Below the pieces are notes generated by a model. That model saw only the letters and a list, made by a program, of their open reading frames with translations. It was not told the DNA's origin and did not search any database. The position numbers and the translations under genes were made by a program. Below are positions 53,917 through 61,890 of a stretch of DNA of 64,000 bases, in pieces. This DNA is from JBCCMF01 sp038747545 (lineage in GTDB: Bacteria; Bacteroidota; Rhodothermia; Rhodothermales; JBCCMF01), in assembly GCA_038747545.1 (NCBI GenBank), contig JBCDJT010000001.1:1-64000 (forward strand), given 5' to 3'. How positions within the stretch are numbered: position 1 is the stretch's first letter; the number at the start of each line of letters is the position of its first letter.

Positions 53917-55155
53917 ATGCTAGACTTACGCCATCACTTCCACCTGCCCGACGAACCGGGTGCCGTAGAGCTACGCGCGTTTACGCACGGGCTCCAGCCG
54001 AAGACGGTGCCCGCGATGATGGCGCACTTTGTATCGGACTGGCAGGAGCGCGGCGTGGATGCGTGGAACCAGGTGCCCAATCACTGGCGGGCTGGCTCTG
54101 GCGATGGCCTCGGCTGGTGGACGTTGCCCACATACCTCGGCGATCAGTTCATTGCGCCGATGTTGAACGCGCCAGCAGGCACCTGCATCATGCAGCCCAA
54201 TGTCAACTGGATCGTGCAGGCATTGCTCTCGGCACCCGAGCCGCTGCGGGACAGACGGAAGATCGTTGTCACTGCGAACGCGTTTCCGTCAGTGCTCCAT
54301 ACGGTGCGGCGATGGCAAGACGTGTTTGACCTCGATCTCGTCGTTCTTCCGGCCACGCCGGAAGGGTTTGTCGATCAGGAAGCTGTGCTGGAGGCCGTTG
54401 ACGAAGCAACGGCGTGGGTCTTTCTCAGCCATGTGGGCTTCACCACGGGTGAGCGGCTGCCAGATGGATTTCTCAGGCAGGTGAGCGAGCGATGCCATGC
54501 CATCGGCGCCCTGTTCGCCATCGACGGGTACCATGCCACCGCCTCCATCCCTACCGATGTTGTCGCACTCGGTGCGGACGTATACTTTGGCGGCTTGCTC
54601 AAGGAGGCGTGCGGCTCGTCGGGCAATGCGTACCTCTACCTCCGCGACGGGCTGGACGTGACGCCGCGCCTGACCGGCTGGTTTGGCGATGCCGATCCTT
54701 TCGGCTTCCAGTCGGTACCTCGTGCCCATCCCGACGTGCGCCAGCGCTTCCTCGGCGGCACGACCTCGGTCGCCTCGTTCTACCATGCCGTGGAGGGGCT
54801 GCGGCTGTTCCTCGACCTCGGCATCGACCGCGTCCACGCCGACGTGATGGAGAAGACGGCCTATGCCATCGACCGGGCGCAGGAATTAGGCCTCAACCTG
54901 CGCTCTCCCACTGCCCCAGACCGTCGCAGTGCCATGGTGCTGCTGGAGGTGCCCCACGCAGACCGGCTCGCGGCGTACCTCAAGCAGCAGCGCGTCTACA
55001 CCGACAGCCGCAAAGGCCGCTTCCTGCGCATGGCGCCGTTCGCGTGGAACACCCAGGCCGACCTGGACCGCGCCTTCGACCTCATCGGCGAGGCGGTGCA
55101 GTCGGGCAACTACGTGGAACGCGCTCAGCTGTCCGCTGGCGGCCCGGTGACTTGA
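53917..55155 (+). CDS. kynureninase-like class V PLP enzyme
   Basis: 412 residues. Aminotransferase class V fold: 'NAPAGTCIMQPNVNWIVQAL', 'VFLSHVGFTTGERLPDG', 'FAIDGYHATASIPTDV' and the likely PLP Lys in 'VYFGGLLKEACGSSGNAYLYLR' region at 221-242. It is nearest to kynureninase in overall order, but the usual 'YKYLN' Lys motif is altered, and no kynurenine-pathway gene is nearby. Start at 53917 fits 'LDLRHHFHLPDEPGAVELR'. Its 3' end overlaps the mtfA gene by 31 bp on opposite strands. Confidence 0.78.
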   Translation: MLDLRHHFHLPDEPGAVELRAFTHGLQPKTVPAMMAHFVSDWQERGVDAWNQVPNHWRAGSGDGLGWWTLPTYLGDQFIAPMLNAPAGTCIMQPNVNWIVQALLSAPEPLRDRRKIVVTANAFPSVLHTVRRWQDVFDLDLVVLPATPEGFVDQEAVLEAVDEATAWVFLSHVGFTTGERLPDGFLRQVSERCHAIGALFAIDGYHATASIPTDVVALGADVYFGGLLKEACGSSGNAYLYLRDGLDVTPRLTGWFGDADPFGFQSVPRAHPDVRQRFLGGTTSVASFYHAVEGLRLFLDLGIDRVHADVMEKTAYAIDRAQELGLNLRSPTAPDRRSAMVLLEVPHADRLAAYLKQQRVYTDSRKGRFLRMAPFAWNTQADLDRAFDLIGEAVQSGNYVERAQLSAGGPVT

Positions 55156-56015
55156 TCGGGTAGGCGGGGGTCGAATTGAAAGAGCGCCACGAGCGCATCG
55201 AACAGCGACCGATGGCGCGACCGTAGTTGGTTGGGACGCTCGAAGAAGTTCTCTACCGAGGTGGCGAAGAACTCGGCCGGGTTGGTAGCCCCGTAGGGGC
55301 GGATCAGCGAGGCGCGCTGCCGGATGCGCCGCATCTCGCGGTCCACCAGCGCTTCCCACGCGGGCACCGATCCGCGATCCATCAAGCCCGGCACGCCCTC
55401 CGCGTAGCCGCCGTGGAAGTCTAAGACGTGGGCCAGTTCGTGCAGGATGACGTTGCTGCCGTCCTCGTCGTCATCCCACGCGTCCTCCACCGATGGGATC
55501 GAGAGCAGCACGGAGCCTTGCGCATGTACCATCCCGTCGAAGTCGGCGTCATGACCGCCCGAGAAGTAGCCGTCGTCGAAGCGGTCGGGGAGAAAAACGA
55601 TGCTGCGCTGTGCTGGCCAGGGCCAGTCTGGGCGACCGTGCAACATCAGCGCACCGGCAGCCGCCACAGCCCAGGTATGCTCGGGGTCGACGGTGGCGCC
55701 ACGGACCCCCTCGAAGGTATGATCGGCGAGGTACTGCATGAACGCCGCCTCGTACCGTTGGCGCTCCGCGGCGTCAAAGTAACAATACCATCGAATATGC
55801 TCCCGAAGCCACGCTTGCATGGCGGGCGTCGGCGGTTGCTGGCGCGCACGGTACTGCCGGATGAGCCGCCGGGATCCTACGGCTGCAGTCAGTAACGCAG
55901 CCAGACTGCCCCACATCCAGCCCGGATAACCTAACGACTGTGCCACGACACCTACTCCAAACCCCAGAACGATGCTCATCGCGCCTGGAAAGACCAAGTC
56001 TGAAAGACGTGCCAT
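55125..56015 (-). CDS. mtfA: MtfA-type zinc metallopeptidase
   Basis: 296 residues. N-terminal hydrophobic segments (about 8-25 and 30-42, 'AMSIVLGFGVGVVAQSLGY' and 'MWGSLAALLTAAVG'), then the MtfA domain with HExxH in 'NVILHELAHVLDFHGG' and 'YGATNPAEFFATSVENFFERP' holding the third ligand Glu. E. coli MtfA sequesters the Mlc repressor; here the role is unknown. Membrane anchoring is not typical of E. coli MtfA but is common in other phyla. Confidence 0.87.
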   Translation of the reverse strand: MARLSDLVFPGAMSIVLGFGVGVVAQSLGYPGWMWGSLAALLTAAVGSRRLIRQYRARQQPPTPAMQAWLREHIRWYCYFDAAERQRYEAAFMQYLADHTFEGVRGATVDPEHTWAVAAAGALMLHGRPDWPWPAQRSIVFLPDRFDDGYFSGGHDADFDGMVHAQGSVLLSIPSVEDAWDDDEDGSNVILHELAHVLDFHGGYAEGVPGLMDRGSVPAWEALVDREMRRIRQRASLIRPYGATNPAEFFATSVENFFERPNQLRSRHRSLFDALVALFQFDPRLPDQVTGPPADS

Positions 56016-56025
56016 GCCTTCTGCT

Positions 56026-56051
56026 TAAAGTTTAGCGGTTGCGGACGATAG
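56026..56051 (+). promoter_or_regulatory. sigma-28 (FliA) type promoter
   Basis: TAAAGTTT at 56026-56033 matches the sigma-28 -35 exactly; GACGATAG at 56044-56051 matches 6 of 8 of the -10 (GCCGATAA). Spacing is 10 bp, one less than the consensus 11. It lies 25 bp before the TTG of the FlgM-like gene, and a FliA-type sigma gene is 2.5 kb downstream. Confidence 0.65.
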
Positions 56052-56076
56052 ACAAACCCCACCTTCGGCCCACTGT

Positions 56077-56418
56077 TTGTCTCGCCCATCGCTGTTTTCT
56101 GTGCCGAACCAACGAACGCCCGCTGATGCTCCGGGAAAGGTGCCCTGCCCAATCATCTCGATTGGCGAGGCATCGCACTTCCCCAACGCGTCGCCTTTGC
56201 CTGTGTCACCCATCGATGAGAAGCCGGAATGGACCCCGTTATACAAGATTGTCGATAACACTATCCGGGCCGATGCCGACTCACCGCCCAACATCCTGCC
56301 CCGTCGCAAGCTGTCGAGTGAGCGCAAGGCGGAGATTTTAGAGCGCATCCGTACGGGCTTCTACACAGACCGCCAGATCACCACCTCGGTCATTGACGAG
56401 ATGGCCGAAGCGATCTGA
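56077..56418 (+). CDS. FlgM-like anti-sigma-28 factor
   Basis: 113 residues from TTG 56077; GTG 56101 is an alternative. The C-terminal helix region 'RKAEILERIRTGFYTDRQIT' followed by 'TSVIDEMAEAI' matches the FlgM sigma-binding core (pattern: aliphatic, I-x-x-G-x-Y, then a helix). The N-terminal half is Pro/Ser-rich and likely disordered, as in FlgM. FlgM binds FliA and is exported when the flagellar hook is complete. The sigma-28 promoter just upstream and the nearby fliA-type gene support this; a search has not been run. No flagellar structural gene is in the window. Confidence 0.6.
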   Translation: MSRPSLFSVPNQRTPADAPGKVPCPIISIGEASHFPNASPLPVSPIDEKPEWTPLYKIVDNTIRADADSPPNILPRRKLSSERKAEILERIRTGFYTDRQITTSVIDEMAEAI

Positions 56419-56565
56419 CAACGGATCTGGAAGAGGATTACGCGATTCAAGTTGTCATCCCAGGCAGAGGCCACAGGCCGAGAGTTCTCCCACTTGATCG
56501 TTGCGCGCTTCTTGAACGGGCCAGCTCCCTCGGCTGTGCTCGGGGTGGCACGCTTGCCGTATGCA

Positions 56566-57978
56566 TCAAGAGATGTGGCCTTGCTCGCGGTAGCGCTTGA
56601 GCTTGTTACGGATCGTGCGGGCACTGATGCCGAGCCGTTCAGCCGCCATCTGCTGATTGTTGTTCGTCTCGGAGAGCGCCTGCAAAATCATGTAGCGCTC
56701 CATATCCTCAATGGTTTGCATCTTTGACGGCGCCTCCTCACGCGATGACGGCGCCAGGGCGGCCTGCGCATCCGAGAAGAAGTCGTTCATCACGTCGCCG
56801 AGTTCGATCTCTTCGCGGTCAGCAGAGATGAGCACGCCGCGCTGGATCATGTTCTCCAGCTGCCGCACGTTGCCTGTCCAATCCTGCCGCATGAACTCCA
56901 TCATCAGGTCTTGCGCGACCGACTTGGCAGGCAACCCGTAGAGGTCGCAGTATTTCTTGACGAAGTGCTTGGTCAGCAGCGGGATGTCGGAGAGGCGTTC
57001 GCGGAGCGGCGGGACGGTCAGCGGAAAGACCGAGAGGCGGTGGTAGAGGTCTTCGCGGAAGATCCCCTCGGCGATCGCCTCACTCAGGATGCGGTTGCTG
57101 GTGGCCACCACGCGCACATCAACGCGTTGCGCCTGCGACGAGCCGATCTTCTGAAACTCCTGCTCTTGCAGCACCCGCAGCAGCTTGGCCTGGATGCTCA
57201 TCTCAATCTCGGTGATCTCGTCGAGCAGCAGCGTCCCACCGTCGGCGCGCTCGAAGGCGCCTGTCATATCCTCAATCGCCCCTGTGAACGCGCCCTTGCG
57301 ATGGCCAAACAGGTGGCTCTCGACCAGTTCGCGCGGCAGGTTGGCGCAGTTGAGCGTTACGTAGGGCCCTGAGGCGCGGTCGCTCATCTGATGGATCAGC
57401 CGCGACAGGATTTCTTTTCCCGTCCCGCTGGCCCCTTGGATGAAGACAGGCGCTTTGTTGGAGGCCACTTTAGGCAGCAAGCCTTTCAGCCGCTGAATGC
57501 TGGGGTGCTCGCCGATGTACTGCACCTTCTTTTTCCTTGACCGCGACCGACTGACCTTGGCCTTCTTCGGCTCTGGCTTGGCGGGCTCGGCATCGGGCGC
57601 TGCGTCCTGCGCCGCGCTGAGGTGCTTCTGTACGCGCTCGACCAACTCGGTTGTCGAGAACGGCTTTGGGATATAGTCGATCGCACCGCCCTTCATCGAC
57701 CGGACGGCATGCTGCACGTTGGCCTGTGCCGTGATCATGATGACACGCGTGCGCGGGTATTCTCGACGGATGTGCGCGAGCAACTCCAGCCCATCCATAT
57801 CGGGCATCACGAAGTCAGTCACGACGAGATCAAACGTATTCTCTTTGAGTGCCTCAATGGCCGCGGCGGCACTCATCGTACTGGTTACCTTGATGCCCTG
57901 ACGTGTGAAAAGACGCTCGAAGAAACTGTGGAGCATCTGCTCGTCATCCACGAACAGAATGTGCGGTTGGCTACTCAT
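56566..57978 (-). CDS. NtrC-family sigma-54-dependent response regulator
   Basis: 470 residues. Receiver (about 5-118) with Asp55 in 'VVTDFVMPDMDG'; a basic linker (about 125-155, 'KKAKVSRSRSRKKK'); AAA+ domain (about 155-395) with Walker A 'GASGTGKE', sigma-54-contacting 'GAFTGA', Walker B 'GTLLLDEITE'; and a C-terminal Fis-type helix-turn-helix ('MAAERLGISARTIRNKLKRY'). Activates sigma-54 promoters when phosphorylated. No histidine kinase is adjacent, so it is an orphan. Confidence 0.92.
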   Translation of the reverse strand: MSSQPHILFVDDEQMLHSFFERLFTRQGIKVTSTMSAAAAIEALKENTFDLVVTDFVMPDMDGLELLAHIRREYPRTRVIMITAQANVQHAVRSMKGGAIDYIPKPFSTTELVERVQKHLSAAQDAAPDAEPAKPEPKKAKVSRSRSRKKKVQYIGEHPSIQRLKGLLPKVASNKAPVFIQGASGTGKEILSRLIHQMSDRASGPYVTLNCANLPRELVESHLFGHRKGAFTGAIEDMTGAFERADGGTLLLDEITEIEMSIQAKLLRVLQEQEFQKIGSSQAQRVDVRVVATSNRILSEAIAEGIFREDLYHRLSVFPLTVPPLRERLSDIPLLTKHFVKKYCDLYGLPAKSVAQDLMMEFMRQDWTGNVRQLENMIQRGVLISADREEIELGDVMNDFFSDAQAALAPSSREEAPSKMQTIEDMERYMILQALSETNNNQQMAAERLGISARTIRNKLKRYREQGHIS

Positions 57979-58164
57979 GCAAGCGATAGACCGTCAGATA
58001 AGGGGCAAGAGGCAGACGACGGCAGTGAAGATAGCATCCACGTCTGCCGATAACCAACGGGACCGCTGATTCCGGCCCTCTACGCCCCACCCTGGCGCAC
58101 GATCCAGAACGACGCGGATGCGGAGGTTACAAAATTACCCATCGCAGGTAGTTTTACCTCGTCG

Positions 58165-58533
58165 GTGCGCAGCGCCCATGACTCGACCTGCGTTTCGGCC
58201 ATGATTTGGGCGATCCCGGGGGTGGCATACTCCTTGTCGATGGGTGAGCTGAGTCCACACACCTCAGCCCAGTGCGCCATGCATGCCATCTTTATCCAGC
58301 TCAGCGGTCTGACGAGCCTCCTCGTGTTCTGGAACCGCTGGACAGAAGCTACCTCGCCCTTCGAGGAGACCCTTCTGATGAGTGCTGGCGCAGGTATTGC
58401 GGTGTACCTCGTGCTCATCCTGGGCGACGCCACTGTGCAAGCTGTCCTTGACCGCCGCGCAGCAATGGTGCAGGACGCGCCCTCCTGGCTCAAGGCCCTC
58501 AACGACCGGGCCTCCTCCCACCCTTCCGACTGA
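58165..58533 (+). CDS. hypothetical membrane protein upstream of the sigma factor
   Basis: 122 residues from GTG 58165; ATG 58279 would give 84 residues and is equally possible. It has two hydrophobic segments ('AIFIQLSGLTSLLVFW' and 'LLMSAGAGIAVYLVLILG') and a short basic tail. No family recognised. It ends 34 bp before the sigma gene on the same strand, so it may be cotranscribed. An opposing frame at 58080-58289 is noted as an alternative. Confidence 0.5.
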   Translation: MRSAHDSTCVSAMIWAIPGVAYSLSMGELSPHTSAQCAMHAIFIQLSGLTSLLVFWNRWTEATSPFEETLLMSAGAGIAVYLVLILGDATVQAVLDRRAAMVQDAPSWLKALNDRASSHPSD

Positions 58534-58567
58534 TCCCTGCCCCGCCGCTCCATCGACCGATACCACT

Positions 58568-59329
58568 ATGTCCCGCGACCTTCAAAGCCTAGCCGAGGCC
58601 CACTTCGCCGATCCAACTGAGCGGAACCGCGAATACGTGGTGCTTGCCGCGCAGCCCCTCGTCCGCTCGCTCATCTCCAAGCTGAACGTGCCCGACGACC
58701 TGATGGCTGCCCGCGAGGATCTGGAAAACGTAGGCATGCTGGGGCTGCTCCAGGCACTGCAGGGTTACAATCCCGAGCGCGGTACGCCGTTCATCTCGTA
58801 CGCCTACGGGCGCGTGCGCGGCGCCCTAGTGGATTACCTGCGCTCCATCGACACGCTGCCTCGCGAGCGCCGCCGCCGCTTGGCTGAGGCGCACCAAGCC
58901 ACCGAGGACCTGCGCCAGATCAACGGCGTGGAGCCCTCGCCGCAGGATGTGGCGGATTACATGGGCGTGTCCATCAAGAAGTACCACAAGATTATGATGG
59001 ATGGGCAGCACCGCTATGCGCTGTCGCTCCATGACACCGTGGACAACGAAGGCGAGGGCGCGATTCTGGAAGTCATCCCGAACGAGAGCGCCATGGAAGG
59101 CTTTGAGGCCGTCGAGATGGACTCGCTGCATGCCTACATTGCCAAGCTGGTGACGCACCTGCCCGAACGCGAGCAGAATATTCTGGCTCTCTACTACTAC
59201 GAGAACCTGACGTTATGCGAGATTGCCGAGGTGATGAACCTGACAGGCGCCCGCATTTCGCAGATCCTCAGCAAAATTCACCGCACGCTCCGCGAACGGC
59301 TGCACGCCACGCAGGCCTACGCCGCCTGA
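58568..59329 (+). CDS. FliA/WhiG-type sigma-70 family factor
   Basis: 253 residues. Region 2: 'REDLENVGMLGLLQALQGYN' and 'FISYAYGRVRGALVDYLRS'; region 3 'EPSPQDVADYMGVSIKKYHK'; region 4 'LPEREQNILALYYYENLTLC' with the helix 'IAEVMNLTGARISQILSKIH'. No region 1.1. The size and order fit sigma-28 (FliA) or the related SigB/WhiG group. ATG at 58568 starts 'SRDLQSLAEAHFADPTERN'. The nearby FlgM-like gene with a sigma-28 promoter makes FliA the best reading. Confidence 0.85.
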   Translation: MSRDLQSLAEAHFADPTERNREYVVLAAQPLVRSLISKLNVPDDLMAAREDLENVGMLGLLQALQGYNPERGTPFISYAYGRVRGALVDYLRSIDTLPRERRRRLAEAHQATEDLRQINGVEPSPQDVADYMGVSIKKYHKIMMDGQHRYALSLHDTVDNEGEGAILEVIPNESAMEGFEAVEMDSLHAYIAKLVTHLPEREQNILALYYYENLTLCEIAEVMNLTGARISQILSKIHRTLRERLHATQAYAA

Positions 59330-59400
59330 GGCTGTCTCAGGTCGAAAGGTCACAGGTCCTTACGCTTGGTATGTAGCCAAACCATATGATCCGCATTTTC

Positions 59401-59436
59401 AATCGGTACTGCTCTGCTGGGCGGTACCGATTTTTT
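59401..59436 (+). terminator. rho-independent terminator after the sigma factor gene
   Basis: Stem AATCGGTACTGC (59401-59412) with GCGGTACCGATT (59421-59432), one G.T pair, 8-nt loop, followed by a T run through 59436. Confidence 0.8.
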
Positions 59437-59501
59437 CATGGGGATAATCTCAATAAAGTCAACACGTTCACTCCGCTAGGTACCCACAGGCAATAATATC
59501 A

Positions 59502-59534
59502 GACTTGAGACCTCCGACTTGCCGACTTGAGACC
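59502..59534 (+). repeat. 11-bp direct repeat upstream of the foldase gene
   Basis: GACTTGAGACC occurs at 59502-59512 and 59524-59534, exactly 22 bp apart, about two helical turns. A third GACTTG lies at 59516-59521 and an inverted CAAGTC at 59624-59629. The pattern fits binding sites for a regulator, but no match to a known operator was recognised. Confidence 0.45.
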
Positions 59535-59694
59535 ACTCCAATCGAAGAAATCACCGAACCTGCCTTGCAGCAGGCCGTATATTCGGGCCTTTCCAAACCG
59601 TGAACCACCATAGTGACGCTGTGCAAGTCTGACTCGGGACGCCCACTCCCGGACTAGCAGTAGCGCCTAGCACTTCTCAAGGAGGACAGTATCC

Positions 59695-61752
59695 ATGGGC
59701 GTAATGACCAAAATGCGGGACCAGACGGGCGTGGTCCTGTGGATTCTCGTGATCGCCTTCGGCGTCATCTTCATGCTTCAAGACACGCAGGTCTTCGACG
59801 TGATCGGCGCGACGGGCCAAGACGTCATCGTCGTCGATGGTGATCCTGTGACGGTGAGCGAGTACCAGCAGGCCATCCAGCAGCAGATCCAAGCCTACCA
59901 GCAGAATGGCCAGGAGGTGCTTCCGCAGACCGAAGATGCCATCCGCGAGCGCGTGTACAACAGCTTCGTCGATGACCGCTTGCGCACCAAGGCGATGGAT
60001 GAGATTGGCGTAGAGGTGACTGACGATGAGGTGTACAACCTCGTCCTGGGTGACACCCCCGACCCGATTATCGCCGCGTACTTCAGCGATGGCCAGGGCG
60101 GTGTGGACCGCGCGCTGCTGCAGAACTTCATCGACAACCCCGAGGCGCTGCCGCAACTTATCCAGCTCGAGGACTACCTGCGCCAGAATCGCCGCACCCA
60201 GAAGCTCAACAGCTTGATCAACGCCACGGTGCGCGTGACACCACAAGAAGTGGAAGAAGAGTACCGCCGCCGCAACCTGACGGTAAACACGCAATACGTG
60301 GCACTCCGCTACGCCGCCATCCCCGATACCGAGATCGAGGTCACCGATGGCGACCTGCGCAGCTACTACAACACCAACAGGGAAGACTTCGCCCGCGCGC
60401 GGTCCTATGCCCTTGAGTATGTGGCCATTCCGCGCCTCCCCTCCGCTGCCGACACGGCGTCGGTGCTGGACGAGATGGAGCGCCTGAAAGAGCGCTTTGC
60501 CACCACGGAAAGCGACTCCACCTTCTTGGCTCGCTATTCCTCCGAGCGTCAGTACTCTGGCGAGTTCTTCCGCCGTGATGAGTTGGATGAAGCCGTGGCT
60601 GACGCCATTTTCGAAAACCTAGAAGTAGGCGAGGTCGTGGGACCGTACATCTCCGGCAGTGAGGTGCACATGACCAAGGTAATCGCCACACGCCCGACGG
60701 AGGAAAACGTGGTGCGCGCCCGTCACATCCTGCTCCGTGGCGATGGCGATGACGTGCGCCGTGAGGCTGCTGACCTCGTCCGGCGCATCCGGGGTGGCGA
60801 AGACTTCGCTGCACTCGCCGCTGAGTTCGGCACCGATGGCACCGCGCAGCAGGGCGGCGACCTCGGCTGGTTCGGTCCGGGGCGGATGGTGAAGCCGTTT
60901 GAAGACGCCGCCTTCAACGCGCCCATCGGCCGCATCGTCGGTCCGGTCAAGACCGATTTCGGTTTCCACGTCCTGGAAGTGACCGCCCGCGCCACACAAG
61001 ACGTGCAGGTAGCCGACTTTGTGTTGTCGATTGCACCGAGCGTCACGACTGAGCAGGAGATCCGGGAGCGGCTGGGCGACCTCCAGTACTTCGCCGAGGA
61101 GAACGGCGACTTTGGCGCCGAAGCCGAGCGCGCTGGGCTCACCTTTCAAACCGTCTTGGCAGAGGAAGAGCAGCAGTTCATCCCCGGCTTGGGCCGCAGC
61201 CGCACGCTGAGCACCTTCCTCTCCCGCGCCGACGAAGGCTCGGTGAGCGAGGTCGTTGAGTTGGACACCCAGTTCATTGTAGCCCACGTGACCACCATTA
61301 CCCCCGAAGGCTACCGTCCCTTCGACGACGTCAAAGCCGAGTTGGAGCCACGCGTTCGCCTACAGAAGAAGCAAGCCCTCCAGCTTGAGAAGCTGCAGAA
61401 TGCCTCCGGCGACCTCAACGCGATTGCGCAAGCTGCAGGCGCTACTGTGCAAGATGCCAGCGTCCAGTTCTCGACCACAGCAATCCCTGGCTTGGGTCGT
61501 GAGCCTAAGTTCATCGGCACCGCCATGGGCCTAGCGGCTGGCGCCACCTCAGGCGTGATTGCAGGCGAGAATGCCGCCTTTGTGATCCAAGCCGTATCGA
61601 TTGCCGAGCCGCAGCCAATTGCTGACGCGGACCGTACTAGCATCCAGCAAGAGCTGACCAACCAGCGTCAGGGGCAGGTGCGCAACCAGTGGCTCCAGGC
61701 CATGCGCGAAGATGCAGACATCAACGACCGCAGGCGTCTTTTCCAGATGTAA
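59695..61752 (+). CDS. SurA/PpiD-like periplasmic peptidyl-prolyl isomerase
   Basis: 685 residues. N-terminal inner-membrane helix (about 13-30, 'VVLWILVIAFGVIFML'), a chaperone-like helical part with 'TVSEYQQAIQQQIQAYQQNG' and 'DDRLRTKAMDEIGVEVTDDE', a PpiC rotamase domain (about 340-430, 'RARHILLRGDGDD', 'GGDLGWFGPGRMVKPFEDAA'), and a long C-terminal region with a further degenerate isomerase-like part. The single anchor and long length match PpiD. It assists folding of exported and outer-membrane proteins. AAGGAGG 9 nt before ATG. Confidence 0.9.
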   Translation: MGVMTKMRDQTGVVLWILVIAFGVIFMLQDTQVFDVIGATGQDVIVVDGDPVTVSEYQQAIQQQIQAYQQNGQEVLPQTEDAIRERVYNSFVDDRLRTKAMDEIGVEVTDDEVYNLVLGDTPDPIIAAYFSDGQGGVDRALLQNFIDNPEALPQLIQLEDYLRQNRRTQKLNSLINATVRVTPQEVEEEYRRRNLTVNTQYVALRYAAIPDTEIEVTDGDLRSYYNTNREDFARARSYALEYVAIPRLPSAADTASVLDEMERLKERFATTESDSTFLARYSSERQYSGEFFRRDELDEAVADAIFENLEVGEVVGPYISGSEVHMTKVIATRPTEENVVRARHILLRGDGDDVRREAADLVRRIRGGEDFAALAAEFGTDGTAQQGGDLGWFGPGRMVKPFEDAAFNAPIGRIVGPVKTDFGFHVLEVTARATQDVQVADFVLSIAPSVTTEQEIRERLGDLQYFAEENGDFGAEAERAGLTFQTVLAEEEQQFIPGLGRSRTLSTFLSRADEGSVSEVVELDTQFIVAHVTTITPEGYRPFDDVKAELEPRVRLQKKQALQLEKLQNASGDLNAIAQAAGATVQDASVQFSTTAIPGLGREPKFIGTAMGLAAGATSGVIAGENAAFVIQAVSIAEPQPIADADRTSIQQELTNQRQGQVRNQWLQAMREDADINDRRRLFQM

Positions 61753-61779
61753 GCGGACAGACTACGCAAGGTCCAGTAT

Positions 61780-61820
61780 CGTGGGGCGCTCCGGGCAACC
61801 GAAGCGCCCCACGTTGTGTT
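61780..61820 (+). terminator. terminator after the foldase gene
   Basis: Perfect 11-bp arms CGTGGGGCGCT (61780-61790) and AGCGCCCCACG (61803-61813) with a 12-nt loop, then a T-rich TTGTGTT tail. It sits only 2-3 bp before a possible GTG start of the next gene. Confidence 0.75.
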
Positions 61821-61890
61821 AACAGCCCCTCCGCCACCCCGACCGCCGCCGCAGCCTGTGCAACGTCTGCTCCATCTTCCCAAATGGCTC

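Larger units (their letters stand above)
59330..59694 (+). other. 365-bp leader between the sigma gene and the foldase gene
   Basis: No gene. Holds the terminator at 59401-59436, direct repeats at 59502-59534 and, near 59690, the ribosome site AAGGAGG 9 nt before the foldase ATG. Inverted copies of the repeat core are described in the repeat entry. Confidence 0.55.

Noticed and set aside
56546..56558. TGGCACGCTTGCC, resembling a sigma-54 promoter near the NtrC-type gene
   Set aside because: The gap between the two halves is about three bases too short for a sigma-54 promoter.
58080..58289. Minus-strand frame of about 69 codons between the NtrC-type gene and the sigma gene
   Set aside because: It reads fairly like protein but overlaps the plus-strand membrane-protein frame, has no clear ribosome site and no recognised family. 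Left open only as an alternative.
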